Assembly: GCA_041661665.1 (NCBI GenBank)
Contig: JBAZTW010000005.1
Span: forward strand, 8,967-72,966
From: GWC2-45-44 sp041661665
GTDB lineage: Bacteria; Planctomycetota; Phycisphaerae; Sedimentisphaerales; UBA12454
DNA: 64,000 nt
Reading direction: 5' to 3'
Part shown: positions 34,373 through 43,256 of the stretch, piece by piece
Layout: every line of letters starts with the position of its first letter
Position numbering within the stretch: the first letter of the stretch is position 1
Translations under genes and position numbers: made by a program
Notes under the pieces: generated by a model
The model's input: only the letters and a program-made list of their open reading frames with translations
The model's database searches: none
What the model was told of the DNA's origin: nothing

Positions 34373-35476
34373 TTACGTTTTCATCGAATCTAATTCTATG
34401 AATGCTATCGGCAGGAAAATAAAAATCGGCATCCACGCCCAAAGTTCGGGTATTACTTTGCCGGAGATTATCACTTCAGACGCGAAAAGTTTCGACATAA
34501 AAGTCATAACATAACACACCCCTGTCAGTATAAAACTAACAAATACCGCCGATTTAAGCGTTTTTGGGTCTCTGCAAACAAGTACCGGCAGCGAAATCAT
34601 AAGCATAATCAAATTGACTATCGGGTCGGTGAGCCTGAAATTTTTCTGCGCATAAAGTTTGGGCAAATCTTTCGGGCTTTGTCGAGCGAGCTTGACAAGG
34701 TCATAAGAACTGAGTAAATCCATATGCACCGATTTTCTTCTAACCGGAATATCCTTTGGCGTAAGGTCGCTCGGATACGATTTAATCGTTTCAGAAGGTC
34801 TGTCAGTCAGTTTTGCCGATACCATATAGAATACGCCGTTATCAAAAATCCATGATTTCGTATCAAGGTCGTAGGAGGCGGAATCGGCTTTGATAATGCC
34901 GGTTACGTCCCACAGCGCAGAATCGCCTCTTTGTTTCCTGGTGATTATTGTCGGATTGACAATAATATCTTCCTTGACCTTAAATTGAGGCGAGCTGAAC
35001 AGGCTGCCGCTGCTGTCGCTGATAAACCACAAATCATAGGATAGCGTTTCGTCAAGCGCATCGGGAGAACGAACAAGTTTGTCAGCCAGCGGCGGAATTA
35101 AAAATTCCTGGTCTGTCACATGCAGCCCGGTGAACATCAGCGACAAAAATAATATCGGAGCGATTATTCTTTTCAGACTTACGCCTGAAGCCATAACAGC
35201 GACTAATTCATTATTTCTTGTCATTTTGCCCAGCGAAAACACCGCTGCGACGACTGTAATCATTCCGGAAAAATCTCTGAAATACAGCAAGCTGTTTCTG
35301 CCATAATAAGTCGCTATGTTCCTGCAGATGGCCAGAATGCCAATGCTGGTCTGCTCTGTGAACTCGTCGATATTTACGAACAAATCAATCATTATGCGCA
35401 GGCCCATCAGCACGGCAAACGCGATGACATAGCCGGTCAGAAAGTTTTTCGTAACATATCTGTCAATGATTTTCAT
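34373..35476 (-). CDS. LptF/LptG-family LPS export permease (LptG-like)
   Basis: The 367-residue YjgP/YjgQ-type permease has three N-terminal helices, a periplasmic beta-jellyroll domain (about 120-260) and three C-terminal helices. With LptF and LptB it extracts lipopolysaccharide from the inner membrane, which supports a Gram-negative envelope. It lies 6 nt after the larger LptF-like gene. The LptF/LptG distinction here rests on order and size only. Confidence 0.85.
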   Translation of the reverse strand: MKIIDRYVTKNFLTGYVIAFAVLMGLRIMIDLFVNIDEFTEQTSIGILAICRNIATYYGRNSLLYFRDFSGMITVVAAVFSLGKMTRNNELVAVMASGVSLKRIIAPILFLSLMFTGLHVTDQEFLIPPLADKLVRSPDALDETLSYDLWFISDSSGSLFSSPQFKVKEDIIVNPTIITRKQRGDSALWDVTGIIKADSASYDLDTKSWIFDNGVFYMVSAKLTDRPSETIKSYPSDLTPKDIPVRRKSVHMDLLSSYDLVKLARQSPKDLPKLYAQKNFRLTDPIVNLIMLMISLPVLVCRDPKTLKSAVFVSFILTGVCYVMTFMSKLFASEVIISGKVIPELWAWMPIFIFLPIAFIELDSMKT

Positions 35477-35482
35477 TTTTCG

Positions 35483-37081
35483 TTAATTTCGTAAGAGTCT
35501 TCTATACAGCATAAGCGCAAACATCGTTAACGCCAGCAGCCCCAACCACATAACGCCTATGCCTATATCAGCCTTTAAATCTGTCGGGCGGCTCCTTGTG
35601 ATATTTTTGCCCATCATAATAAACACCAGCAGCGCTGCCGCCGGTATCGAGCTTACGCCGAATGCCGTAAGTAAATGTCCGCCTCTGAATCTGATGCCAA
35701 GCCCGATGCCTATAATAATCAGCGTAATACATCCGATTCCGAAAACCAGGCGGGAATGAATCTCCGCCCTGATTTCAAAAAGCGTAACCATTATTTTCCT
35801 GTTCACTTCCTTTATCATCGCTTCAAGCTGCGTGCTCGGCTGAGTAATATATTTGTGTTCCCTGACGGTGGCAATTATATCTTCGCCAAGTTTTGCCGCA
35901 ACACTGTGCGGCAGACTAATATCCTGCGAGGTGAACCTCGGCTTGATATATTCAATCCCTCTGTCGAGCCAGATAGCGTTGGGGAATGTGAGTATCAGCA
36001 CATTGCTGGGACGTTTTTCGGTATCGCCGGAAAGCTGCAAGGTGAGTTTTTCACCGTGATAACTTTTTAGCAGTTCACCGCTGGTTTTGTCATATTCAAA
36101 CAGGTTAACATCGCCCGCAACTTCCACCGCGTTTTGTCCCGGCATAAGTGAGCTGCTTTTTCCTGTAATTTTCAGCAGCTTATCTTTGCTGTATAACTGA
36201 AAGAAATTATCTTTCGGGGCGTTTATACTCTTTTTAATTTCGTCGGCAAGCAATTCAATAGTCATTCGTTCATAAGCGTCCCATGCGGTAAGAGCAATCG
36301 GGTAATAGAGAATCGGCGAGGCCTCTATCGCGTTTATCTGCTCTATTTTCTGAAATTTTATATTGTCCTGCATCATAGTTTCAAACGGAGCGCTAATCGA
36401 TGTCGCCTTTAAAAAGAAGATTTCGCCGTTTTCATCAAATTGAAATGTGTTTTTGGCCAGGACTTTTACTTCGCTGAACCTGCCGGACGAATTGTCAAAG
36501 TTAATTATCGCCGATTCAGCCGTGATGATTTTTTTCTTGCCGCTCTTGGCATCCATAATAACCACGCCTAACAGGCTTGAGCTTTTGGCATCCGCGGCAT
36601 CGGCATATATCTTAAATTGACTGTTAGGCAGGCTATAGTATCCCTGCCTGTGGATATTTCTGAACAGGATTTGCTTGGCATCAGCCGTTATTGAATTTTC
36701 CGCACGATGCACATAGATAGGAACAACGTGAAAACTCAATATCAGATTCGCGATAGCAACAACAATAGCCAGAATAAGCCCCGGATAGACTAACATTGCC
36801 GGGCTTATGCCGCTTGCCTTGCAGGCATCGAATTCATTGTCCGCAGCGAATCTGCCATAGACTAACGAAGTTGCGAAAAGAGCCGATACCGGCAGAACAA
36901 ACGTGAGAGTTATGGGCAGAAAATATCCGAGCAGGTCTACAACCTGAGCCGGCCCTACGCCATACTCTTGTATTGGCCGCAGGATACTTCCCAGGCTCAT
37001 AATCACGCCGAGCCCGACCGTTGAAAGCGCAAAAACTTTCAGCAGTTCCTTAAAAATATATCTGTGCAGTATAAAAACCAT
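35483..37081 (-). CDS. LptF/LptG-family permease with enlarged periplasmic domain (LptF-like)
   Basis: The 532-residue paralogue of the next gene opens with LHRYIFKELLKVFALSTVGLG and carries the same three-plus-three helix layout. It is about 165 residues longer than its partner and than typical LptF. The extra sequence lies in the periplasmic region (roughly residues 200-400). A heterodimer with the downstream LptG-like protein is expected. Confidence 0.85.
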   Translation of the reverse strand: MVFILHRYIFKELLKVFALSTVGLGVIMSLGSILRPIQEYGVGPAQVVDLLGYFLPITLTFVLPVSALFATSLVYGRFAADNEFDACKASGISPAMLVYPGLILAIVVAIANLILSFHVVPIYVHRAENSITADAKQILFRNIHRQGYYSLPNSQFKIYADAADAKSSSLLGVVIMDAKSGKKKIITAESAIINFDNSSGRFSEVKVLAKNTFQFDENGEIFFLKATSISAPFETMMQDNIKFQKIEQINAIEASPILYYPIALTAWDAYERMTIELLADEIKKSINAPKDNFFQLYSKDKLLKITGKSSSLMPGQNAVEVAGDVNLFEYDKTSGELLKSYHGEKLTLQLSGDTEKRPSNVLILTFPNAIWLDRGIEYIKPRFTSQDISLPHSVAAKLGEDIIATVREHKYITQPSTQLEAMIKEVNRKIMVTLFEIRAEIHSRLVFGIGCITLIIIGIGLGIRFRGGHLLTAFGVSSIPAAALLVFIMMGKNITRSRPTDLKADIGIGVMWLGLLALTMFALMLYRRLLRN

Positions 37082-37304
37082 AATTATTCAGCCGGTATTG
37101 TCGTCAAAACTGCAATTTTTGCAATAAAATTAGTGAAAATCATAGCAATTATTACGGGTTGTGCTTAAAGACCCACGGGTTGCTGATTATTGGCTATTGG
37201 CTGCTGACCACTAAATTTATATATTTTTGTTGAAATTTCACAGCAATTAAGGCAGAATACCCCCCTCAAAATCGAAAACAGGTAAAATTCAGGGATAGGT
37301 AGCA

Positions 37305-37442
37305 ATGGAAAATCATCGTATAAGCAAGATTAAAAAGCAGCGTAAAAGCGGTTTTTTGGCCAGAATGCGTACTAAAGGCGGCAGAAATATCCTCAGCAGA
37401 AGACGCAGAATCGGCAGAACTCTAAAGCTGAGAAACGTTTAG
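37305..37442 (+). CDS. rpmH: Ribosomal protein bL34
   Basis: The 45-residue, very basic protein contains the bL34 core SGFLARMRTKGGRNILSRRR, matching the classical RARMRTKGGR signature. The start is the ATG at 37305. A terminator follows at 37483-37507. In most bacteria rpmH neighbours dnaA and rnpA. Here neither is adjacent, and the gene is divergent from lptF. Confidence 0.95.
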   Translation: MENHRISKIKKQRKSGFLARMRTKGGRNILSRRRRIGRTLKLRNV

Positions 37443-37482
37443 CACCCACACACAAAATCAGCTTTAACTAATCTAAACAGAG

Positions 37483-37507
37483 AAAATCCCGACATATCGG
37501 GATTTTT
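37483..37507 (+). terminator. Intrinsic terminator of rpmH
   Basis: AAAATCCCGA (37483-37492), loop CATA and TCGGGATTTTT (37497-37507) form a perfect 10-bp stem ending in a T-run about 40 nt after the rpmH stop. A second small hairpin (TTTGCTGCGCCTATAGGCAGC region) follows. Confidence 0.88.
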
Positions 37508-37698
37508 GCTGCGCCTATAGGCAGCAAAAAAGAATATTATTAACCAGAACAAAAAAGAATTGATGTGCCGGATAGGCGAGAGAATTCTTTGCTAAGCGGA
37601 TTAAATTGATTGAGTTTGGAAAGAAAAAGAGTAGAATTTTGGCAGACATTGACTCCGATGAGAAAATTTAACAGGCACAAATTTTTAGTGAGGTGTGT

Positions 37699-37836
37699 AT
37701 GTTTATTATATTAAAGATTAGCGGAATGGCCTGGGTAAGTATTGCAGCGGCGGCTTTAATTTTGATTTTGATTGGCGCAGGAGTAACAAAGAAATTTTTT
37801 CCAGAGAAGAAAAATAAGCCCTGGAAAAAAATATAA
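37699..37836 (+). CDS. 45-residue single-span membrane protein
   Basis: The ATG at 37699, with GAGGTG 7 nt upstream, opens a 45-residue ORF with one hydrophobic helix (MAWVSIAAAALILILIGAG) and a basic tail (KKFFPEKKNKPWKKI). I do not recognise it. The good ribosome-binding site and compact helix-plus-basic-tail layout suggest a real small membrane protein. Confidence 0.6.
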   Translation: MFIILKISGMAWVSIAAAALILILIGAGVTKKFFPEKKNKPWKKI

Positions 37837-37847
37837 TTTCTTAACGA

Positions 37848-37868
37848 CCCGCACCGATTGGGTGCGGG
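37848..37868 (+). terminator. GC-rich hairpin after the small membrane ORF
   Basis: CCCGCACC (37848-37855) and GGTGCGGG (37861-37868) form an 8-bp stem with a 5-nt loop, 11 nt after the ORF stop. No T-tract follows, so termination is uncertain. Confidence 0.4.
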
Positions 37869-37940
37869 ATGAAATAAAAACAGGAGCAGGGAGAAATAAG
37901 TTAAGAGTTTATAGTGAAAAGTATAAAGGAGTGCTGTCAT

Positions 37941-38366
37941 ATGAAAACCAGACTGAAAATGACAATGTTTTTTCTTGCAGGATGTCTGATTGGAACTGTT
38001 GTCGGCGGCGGGTTAATTGCGTGGCAATACACCAAACTTTTTAAACGGGAGTATTTGGTACAAGTTGTGGATCAGGCAAACATAGTCCGAGATATCTATG
38101 CAGGAAAGTCAAAGGAATTTGCTGACAGTATTGTTCGAATTTTGCCCCAGTATGTCATCGCTTTAAATAAGATGTATGGAAAGGATGAAAAGAAACTTCC
38201 TGCCCTTTGGCTGATTAAAAGAGTTTATAAAGAAAACTCGATTCCCGTGCCTGAAGAGATTTCTGCGATATTAAACTCACTTCCACCAAAGCCGCTAAGC
38301 CCTTGCGAACTCCGCAGAATCAAGAGTGCCGAGTCCAATGAGCCGAACACAAAACAACTGCAATGA
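37941..38366 (+). CDS. Membrane-anchored hypothetical protein
   Basis: From the ATG at 37941, with AAAGGAG 9 nt upstream, this encodes 141 residues. One N-terminal helix (MTMFFLAGCLIGTVVGGGLI) is followed by a soluble, charged segment with no motif I recognise. The short glycine-rich helix resembles an uncleaved anchor rather than a lipobox, although a Cys is present at the helix centre. It ends at a bidirectional terminator shared with cold-shock gene 2. Confidence 0.7.
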   Translation: MKTRLKMTMFFLAGCLIGTVVGGGLIAWQYTKLFKREYLVQVVDQANIVRDIYAGKSKEFADSIVRILPQYVIALNKMYGKDEKKLPALWLIKRVYKENSIPVPEEISAILNSLPPKPLSPCELRRIKSAESNEPNTKQLQ

Positions 38367-38423
38367 AAGATAGACGAACCCCGTCATACGGGGATGATAG
38401 GGTTGACCACAAGTTATGGCGTA

Positions 38424-38455
38424 AAAAAAGGCTCACCTCCTGGGCGAGCCTTTTT
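38424..38455. terminator. Bidirectional terminator between the hypothetical gene and csp 2
   Basis: AAAAAGGCTC (38425-38434) and GAGCCTTTTT (38446-38455) form a 10-bp stem, with further CC/GG pairing inside. The A- and T-runs serve both converging genes. Confidence 0.9.
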
Positions 38456-38476
38456 AATGGTGCAAGTCTTGAATTG

Positions 38477-38680
38477 TTAAGCTGGGGTAACATTTGTAGC
38501 ACAAGGGCCTTTTTTGCCCTGTCCTGCCTCAAAGTTAACCTTCTGGTTCTCATTGAGTGTTGCGTAACCTGCGGTTTTCACTTCCGAATGGTGGACGAAC
38601 AAGTCACTGCCGCCGCCATCGGGAGTAATAAAACCAAAACCTTTGTCTGCATTAAACCATTTTACTGTTCCTAAACTCAC
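38477..38680 (-). CDS. csp: Cold-shock protein (CspA family), second copy
   Basis: The 67-residue cold-shock domain protein has KGFGFI (RNP1) and LFVHH (RNP2). It differs from copy 1 (535-738) at about a dozen positions. The start is GTG with AGGAG 7 nt upstream. A promoter about 100 nt upstream and two leader hairpins point to a long structured 5' untranslated region, as in many cold-shock mRNAs. Confidence 0.95.
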   Translation of the reverse strand: MSLGTVKWFNADKGFGFITPDGGGSDLFVHHSEVKTAGYATLNENQKVNFEAGQGKKGPCATNVTPA

Positions 38681-38693
38681 TTTACTGCTCCTG

Positions 38694-38816
38694 GGCCTAA
38701 TATAGGCCAGTTAAACATACTATCTCTCGATTTGATTTATTGGAAGCATACTCTTGAGAGATGAAAGGATACACACCAAACTAAATGAATTGTATAAACT
38801 GGATTTAAAAAGTCAA
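38694..38816 (-). promoter_or_regulatory. Promoter and structured leader of cold-shock gene 2
   Basis: The promoter is TTGACT (38816-38811), a 16-nt spacer and TACAAT (38794-38789). Downstream, ATCTCTC/GAGAGAT (38722-38728 and 38756-38762) is the hairpin shared with csp 1. GGCCTA/TAGGCC (38694-38708) is a second hairpin that abuts the ribosome-binding site and is absent from copy 1. Confidence 0.7.
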
Positions 38817-38862
38817 GAAAAATATAAAATAATTTTTAATGCCGATTTGATAGGGTTGGCGT

Positions 38863-39417
38863 CTAACTATTATCTATTATTTCAAGCAGCGCAGCGTCAA
38901 TATCGAGACAGGTTGCTTTGCCGAGAATATCAACCTGAAGGATAAGCCTGGTTTTGCTCTGGTCTTCTGCGACAAATCCCTCTGTTCCCATAAGAGGGCC
39001 TGCGACGACTTTGCATCGCTGGCCTGCCTTAATGTAGTTATGCGGCAAAAGTTCTGCGCCGCTGGTAAGGGCTTTTTCAATTGGTAAAAGTTCCTCTACG
39101 ATATGCCGCTGGTCGTTGACCTGAAGTATCTGTGCGACACGGTTGGTTTTGAGGACTTCCAGCCGGTCATTTTCGCTGCCGCAGAAAAAAATATAACCGC
39201 TGAACAGCGGCAGCATCGAACGCATAACTCTTCGGCTTTTGCGATAGACTTTTTCCGTCATTGGAAGAAAGTAGCTGATATTTTTTTTCTGCATTTGCCA
39301 GGCGAGAGCTTTTTCGTTTCTGCTTTTGGTATGCGCAATCCACCATAAGCCGGCGAAGTCCTTAATGCTCGACTCGGCAGGCCAAATCATCGGAGGATTT
39401 TCACTAAGTTTCAGCAT
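38863..39417 (-). CDS. NusG-like specialised transcription antiterminator (RfaH/UpxY type)
   Basis: The 184-residue protein has an N-terminal NGN domain (LWWIAHTKSRNEKALAWQM; LPLFSGYIFF) and a C-terminal KOW domain (AGQRCKVVAGPLMGTEGFV). The short LWWIAHTKSRNE opening and lack of other NusG surroundings (secE, rplK) suggest a paralogue that assists long operons such as polysaccharide clusters rather than housekeeping NusG. It lies 15 nt after manA. Confidence 0.85.
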   Translation of the reverse strand: MLKLSENPPMIWPAESSIKDFAGLWWIAHTKSRNEKALAWQMQKKNISYFLPMTEKVYRKSRRVMRSMLPLFSGYIFFCGSENDRLEVLKTNRVAQILQVNDQRHIVEELLPIEKALTSGAELLPHNYIKAGQRCKVVAGPLMGTEGFVAEDQSKTRLILQVDILGKATCLDIDAALLEIIDNS

Positions 39418-39432
39418 AGGTTTTTTGAGGGT

Positions 39433-40377
39433 TTAAAATGTTGACGACAGGCAAATTGTTTCTGAGCTAAAAATAAATTCGCCATTAAATTCCGCAGGCA
39501 GCAAAAGTGTCTGCCCGATTGAAAAATCGACTGGCTCTGCATCGGGGGATGTAATTTTTCCGCTTCCGGAGATAATTATAATTACTTTTACTGCTCCTGC
39601 GGCAATTTTCGCCGAGCCGCCCGCTTTTGCAGTCGTTTTGTCAACCTTGAATAAATCGCAGTCAATCAATCTGCCTGCGTCTTTTACGGTTAAGACTTTC
39701 GGGTCCTGATTAAAATGAATGCTTTCCAGGGCTTCGGCGATATGCAACTGCCGAGGTTTACCGTTTTGCAATCTGTTCCAGTCAAAGACGCGGTATGTTG
39801 TGTCGGAGGGCGTTTGAATCTCCGCAATCAGATTTCCCGCTCCGATAGCGTGAACGGTGCCTGCGGGCAGGAAATGGCACTGGCCTTTTTTAACCTGCAC
39901 TTTATTCAGAAGTTTTGCGCAACTGCCGTCTTTGACGGCCTTTTCAAACATCTGTTTTGTCGTGCCGGGCTTCAATCCCTTATAAATGCAGGCATCTGGC
40001 GTGCAGTTCACGATATACCAACATTCGGTTTTTGCTCTTGCGTTTGGAAGTTTTTTTGCGGCCTGGCTGTCAGGGTGAACCTGAACGCTTAGGACATCGT
40101 TAGCGTCGATAAACTTTATCAACAGACCGAATGGCGGCTGATAACTTTTTTGTCCAAGTATCTGATGCGGATATTTTTGCAGGACTTCGCCGATGGTATT
40201 GCCGACAAATTCGCCGTTTTCTATAACCGATTTATCGCTGGGCAAATCGACCAATTCCCAGCTTTCGCCGATTTTTTTGTCAGCGGGAAAATCCTTATTA
40301 AAAAGATTTCTCAGCTTATTTCCGCCCCAGATAATTTCTTTGTAAATGGGTTTGAATTTTAACGGATAAAATTTCAT
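39433..40377 (-). CDS. manA: Mannose-6-phosphate isomerase, class I
   Basis: The 314-residue cupin enzyme interconverts mannose-6-P and fructose-6-P. Zinc-ligand and active-site motifs are visible: QVHPDS, KTECWYI and LPAGTVHAIGAGN. It is the short bacterial form. It probably supplies GDP-mannose precursors for surface polysaccharide. It lies in a minus-strand run with the amidase and ruvB. Confidence 0.92.
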   Translation of the reverse strand: MKFYPLKFKPIYKEIIWGGNKLRNLFNKDFPADKKIGESWELVDLPSDKSVIENGEFVGNTIGEVLQKYPHQILGQKSYQPPFGLLIKFIDANDVLSVQVHPDSQAAKKLPNARAKTECWYIVNCTPDACIYKGLKPGTTKQMFEKAVKDGSCAKLLNKVQVKKGQCHFLPAGTVHAIGAGNLIAEIQTPSDTTYRVFDWNRLQNGKPRQLHIAEALESIHFNQDPKVLTVKDAGRLIDCDLFKVDKTTAKAGGSAKIAAGAVKVIIIISGSGKITSPDAEPVDFSIGQTLLLPAEFNGEFIFSSETICLSSTF

Positions 40378-40386
40378 TTCGAGTAT

Positions 40387-41349
40387 TTACCTGCCGCCGA
40401 AATAATTTATAACGCCGCCTGTGATAGCGGTCGCGATTTTCTGCTGCATATTTTTGTCTCTAAGCTGATTTGCTTCCCAGTAGTTCGACAGATAACCCAT
40501 TTCTATCAGTACAGCAGGGCACTGGCTTAATTTCAGCACTCTGTAATCAGCTTCTTTTCTGCCCCTGCTTGGTATTCCTGTTTTTGACATTTGCGTATTG
40601 ATGGAATCAGCCAGTTTCATCGCCTGCCAGTCCGGCCGTCTGGCTACATATACGCTGAATCCATTAATAGAGCTTGTCGCGCAGGAGTCTGCGTGAATGC
40701 TTATGAACAGCACAGCCTTATTTCTGGTGCCGATATTGGCGCGCTCTTCAAGCTCAATAAACACATCGCTGCTTCGCGTCATTATCACCCTGAAGCCTTG
40801 TTTTCTCAACAAGTCGGTAAGCGCAAGGGCGACATCAAGATTGACGGTCTTTTCATAAAAGCCGTTCGGACTTATTGCGCCGGAGTCTTTTCCGCCGTGC
40901 CCTGCGTCAACGACGATTATTCTGCCTCCTCCGCCTGTCCAGGGTGTTAGAACCGGCTTGGGTGCAGGAATCGGCGTAATTCGCGGCTGTATCTGAACAG
41001 TGGTCTTTCCGGTAATCTCGCTATTTATTTGAGCAAGCAAACTTGAGCGAACGTGCAGCATACCATCTATTTTTTTAGTTTTACCGAGCGTGCCGAAGTA
41101 TTTATCGTTCAAGTAGACATAGTCCTCTTTCGGATAAATCCCGACCGTATTTCCGCCGCCGGTAAAAATAACTTTCCTGTCGGTTATTTCCGAAACAGAC
41201 ATTTCTAATTTGCCGGCAAGATAATAAACGTTTATCAATTCATCCTGAGTAAGACTGCCTGACGACGTTCGTTTCGACGCTTGCTGACAGCCGGACAATC
41301 CCATAGAAGCAACTGCGAATAACAAAACACATAAAACTTTCTTTTTCAT
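40387..41349 (-). CDS. N-acetylmuramoyl-L-alanine amidase lipoprotein (Amidase_3)
   Basis: The start at the ATG at 41349 gives a lipoprotein signal (MKKKVLCVLLFAVASMGLSG-C). A small N-terminal domain of about 90 residues follows, then the zinc amidase domain with the ligands His (VDAGHGGKDSGA), Glu (YEKTVNLD) and His (SIHADS) and the catalytic Glu (LIEMGYLSN). It cleaves the lactyl-peptide bond in peptidoglycan in the periplasm. An upstream in-frame start at 41421 would overlap ruvB and lose the signal. Confidence 0.9.
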   Translation of the reverse strand: MKKKVLCVLLFAVASMGLSGCQQASKRTSSGSLTQDELINVYYLAGKLEMSVSEITDRKVIFTGGGNTVGIYPKEDYVYLNDKYFGTLGKTKKIDGMLHVRSSLLAQINSEITGKTTVQIQPRITPIPAPKPVLTPWTGGGGRIIVVDAGHGGKDSGAISPNGFYEKTVNLDVALALTDLLRKQGFRVIMTRSSDVFIELEERANIGTRNKAVLFISIHADSCATSSINGFSVYVARRPDWQAMKLADSINTQMSKTGIPSRGRKEADYRVLKLSQCPAVLIEMGYLSNYWEANQLRDKNMQQKIATAITGGVINYFGGR

Positions 41350-41374
41350 AAAAAATATCCTGCAAAAAATCCTT

Positions 41375-42421
41375 TTAAAAAAGTTCCTCTTCGGAATCAT
41401 TTTGTTCCTGTCGTTTTTCAATTTTCAAATCGATGCCGAGATGTCTGCACGCCGAGTCGGTAATTTCTCTGCCGCGTTTTGTTCTGCGAACAAAACCAAT
41501 CTGCAATAAATAAGGCTCGACTACATCTTCCAGCGTGTCCTTTTCTTCGCCGAGCGTCGCCGCCAGAGCCTCAATGCCCGCAGGGCCGCCATTGTATATA
41601 TTTGCTATTGCCCGCAAAAACGACCTGTCGAGTTCGTCAAGTCCCAGCTCGTCAATTTGTTCCATCTTCAGCGCAGCCGAGACAATCGCATCTGTCAATT
41701 TGCCTTGCCCCTTAACCTGTGCGTAATCGCGAACTCTCTTCAAAAGCCTGTTTGCAACTCTCGGCGTGCCTCTGCTCCGTGATGCGATAAGTTCAAGCGT
41801 GCCTGCCGAGCAGACTAAATTCAGCAATTTCGCCGAGCGGGTTAAAATTTTCGCAAGTTCAGCCGCACTGTAAAATTCCAGATGATACAGCATCCCGAAT
41901 CTGCCCCGCAGCGGCGAACTAAGCAATCCCGCTCTTGTCGTCGCTCCGATTAGCGTAAATCGCTTCAGCGGGAAATTTATCGTCTTTGCGTGCATTCCGC
42001 TGTCAACCGTGAAATCGACCCTGAAATCTTCCATTGCCGGATATATAAATTCCTCAACGGGTGTGCTCAGTCTGTGAATCTCGTCGATGAAAAGAATATC
42101 GCCCGTGTTGACATTGCTCAAAAGCCCCATCACATCGCCTTGCTTGACTAATGCCGGGCCTGATGTTGTTTTAATTCTCGCGCCCATTTCGTTTGCGATT
42201 ACATGAGCCAGCGTGGTCTTGCCCAATCCCGGCGGGCCATAAAACAAAATATGGTCTAATGGTTCGCCTCGCTGTTTCGCTGCCGACATAGCGATAGTCA
42301 GTTTTTCCTTCACATTCTCCTGACCGATGCACTCATTAAGAGCTGTTGGCCGCAGAGAAGTGTTGAAAGTATCTTCCTGCTCGTTCATCGATTCGCTATT
42401 TAAAACTCTGTCAATCGCCAT
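41375..42421 (-). CDS. ruvB: Holliday junction helicase RuvB
   Basis: The 348-residue AAA+ motor for branch migration has Walker A GPPGLGKTT, Walker B LFIDEIHRL, sensor 1 GATTRAGLLSSPLRGRFG and a C-terminal winged helix (GFVRRTKRGREITD). It acts with RuvA on Holliday junctions. A repeat-filled gap of 148 nt separates it from ruvA, where most genomes have the two adjacent. Confidence 0.97.
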   Translation of the reverse strand: MAIDRVLNSESMNEQEDTFNTSLRPTALNECIGQENVKEKLTIAMSAAKQRGEPLDHILFYGPPGLGKTTLAHVIANEMGARIKTTSGPALVKQGDVMGLLSNVNTGDILFIDEIHRLSTPVEEFIYPAMEDFRVDFTVDSGMHAKTINFPLKRFTLIGATTRAGLLSSPLRGRFGMLYHLEFYSAAELAKILTRSAKLLNLVCSAGTLELIASRSRGTPRVANRLLKRVRDYAQVKGQGKLTDAIVSAALKMEQIDELGLDELDRSFLRAIANIYNGGPAGIEALAATLGEEKDTLEDVVEPYLLQIGFVRRTKRGREITDSACRHLGIDLKIEKRQEQNDSEEELF

Positions 42422-42440
42422 AGTTATTGCCGAACTTCCA

Positions 42441-42568
42441 TATTTAACATTGAAGATTGTAGATTGAAGATTTTAGGAAACGCCTGTCGGTAACACTGTT
42501 TTATAAAATTCCATCGGCACAGCCGATTCCATAAATTTTCAATTTTCATTTTTCAATCTTCAATTTCT
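42441..42568. repeat. AT-rich dispersed repeat between ruvA and ruvB
   Basis: The segment has TTGAAGATTGTAGATTGAAG on the left and a run of TTTTCAATTTTC/TCTTCAATTTC units on the right, with hairpin CCATCGGCACAGCCGATTCC (about 42510) between. Related modules are at 44215-44300, 50604-50660 and 54309-54413. Confidence 0.6.
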
Positions 42569-42569
42569 T

Positions 42570-43199
42570 TTACGCTTCAATCCCTTGTTTTAGTCTATAA
42601 ACCAATGGCACAAGTTCTTCTGCTGTTTTAATCTGCGGATGTTTTTTGCACGCCAATTTAATGAGTTCCGCAACTTCGATTCTCTTTTCACCCCAGGCGA
42701 TAAGAATTTCCAGTGTCTCAAGCTGATACGCCGACAAGTCGCCATCGTCGCCGGTTCTGGCGGGTGTTTCTGCTGCGAATGTCGCCAGTTTGCCTTTCAA
42801 CTCTGCAATCATATGCTGAGCAAGCCTCTTGCCTATGCCCGGCAGAGAAATTAATATCTTCTCGTCGCCGTTTTCAACCGCTGCCGCTATCGTACCAATC
42901 GGCAGAGCAAGCGATTTTAAACCTTTCTTAATTCCGATTCCGCCGACCGATGTATAGCGTTTGAAAAAATCCTTCTCCGCCTGACAAAGAAATCCGACCA
43001 TTTGCGGAATCAAATTTCCGCCCGCCATACTGCCCTCATAATACTCAAGCGTGCAGAGCGTAATCTCTTTGCCGATTCTGTCGGAAAGCAGACTTACCAT
43101 ATACCCAGGCAGAAGAATTTCATAGCAAATCTGCCCGACCTGAACTAAGCCGGTCTCACTGCCAAGAGAAACAAGTTTTCCGCTTATTTGTGCTATCAT
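42570..43199 (-). CDS. ruvA: Holliday junction DNA-binding protein RuvA
   Basis: The 209-residue protein has an N-terminal OB-fold (MIAQISGKLVSLGSETGLVQ), a helix-hairpin-helix region (ISLPGIGKRLAQHMIAELKGK) and a C-terminal domain that contacts RuvB. It binds Holliday junctions as a tetramer. Length and domain order match the family. Confidence 0.94.
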   Translation of the reverse strand: MIAQISGKLVSLGSETGLVQVGQICYEILLPGYMVSLLSDRIGKEITLCTLEYYEGSMAGGNLIPQMVGFLCQAEKDFFKRYTSVGGIGIKKGLKSLALPIGTIAAAVENGDEKILISLPGIGKRLAQHMIAELKGKLATFAAETPARTGDDGDLSAYQLETLEILIAWGEKRIEVAELIKLACKKHPQIKTAEELVPLVYRLKQGIEA

Positions 43200-43226
43200 T
43201 TTATTATGACTTTTTCCCGCAGTCTT

Positions 43227-43250
43227 GTAGGGTGGGCTCTTAGCCCACGC
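43227..43250. repeat. REP-like hairpin next to ruvA
   Basis: GTGGGCT (43232-43238) and AGCCCAC (43242-43248) form a perfect 7-bp stem with a 3-nt loop, within TAGGGTGGGCTCTTAGCCCA. This palindrome type is common as dispersed bacterial repeats. It lies between the accD stop and the ruvA start. Confidence 0.5.
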
Positions 43251-43256
43251 AGTTAT

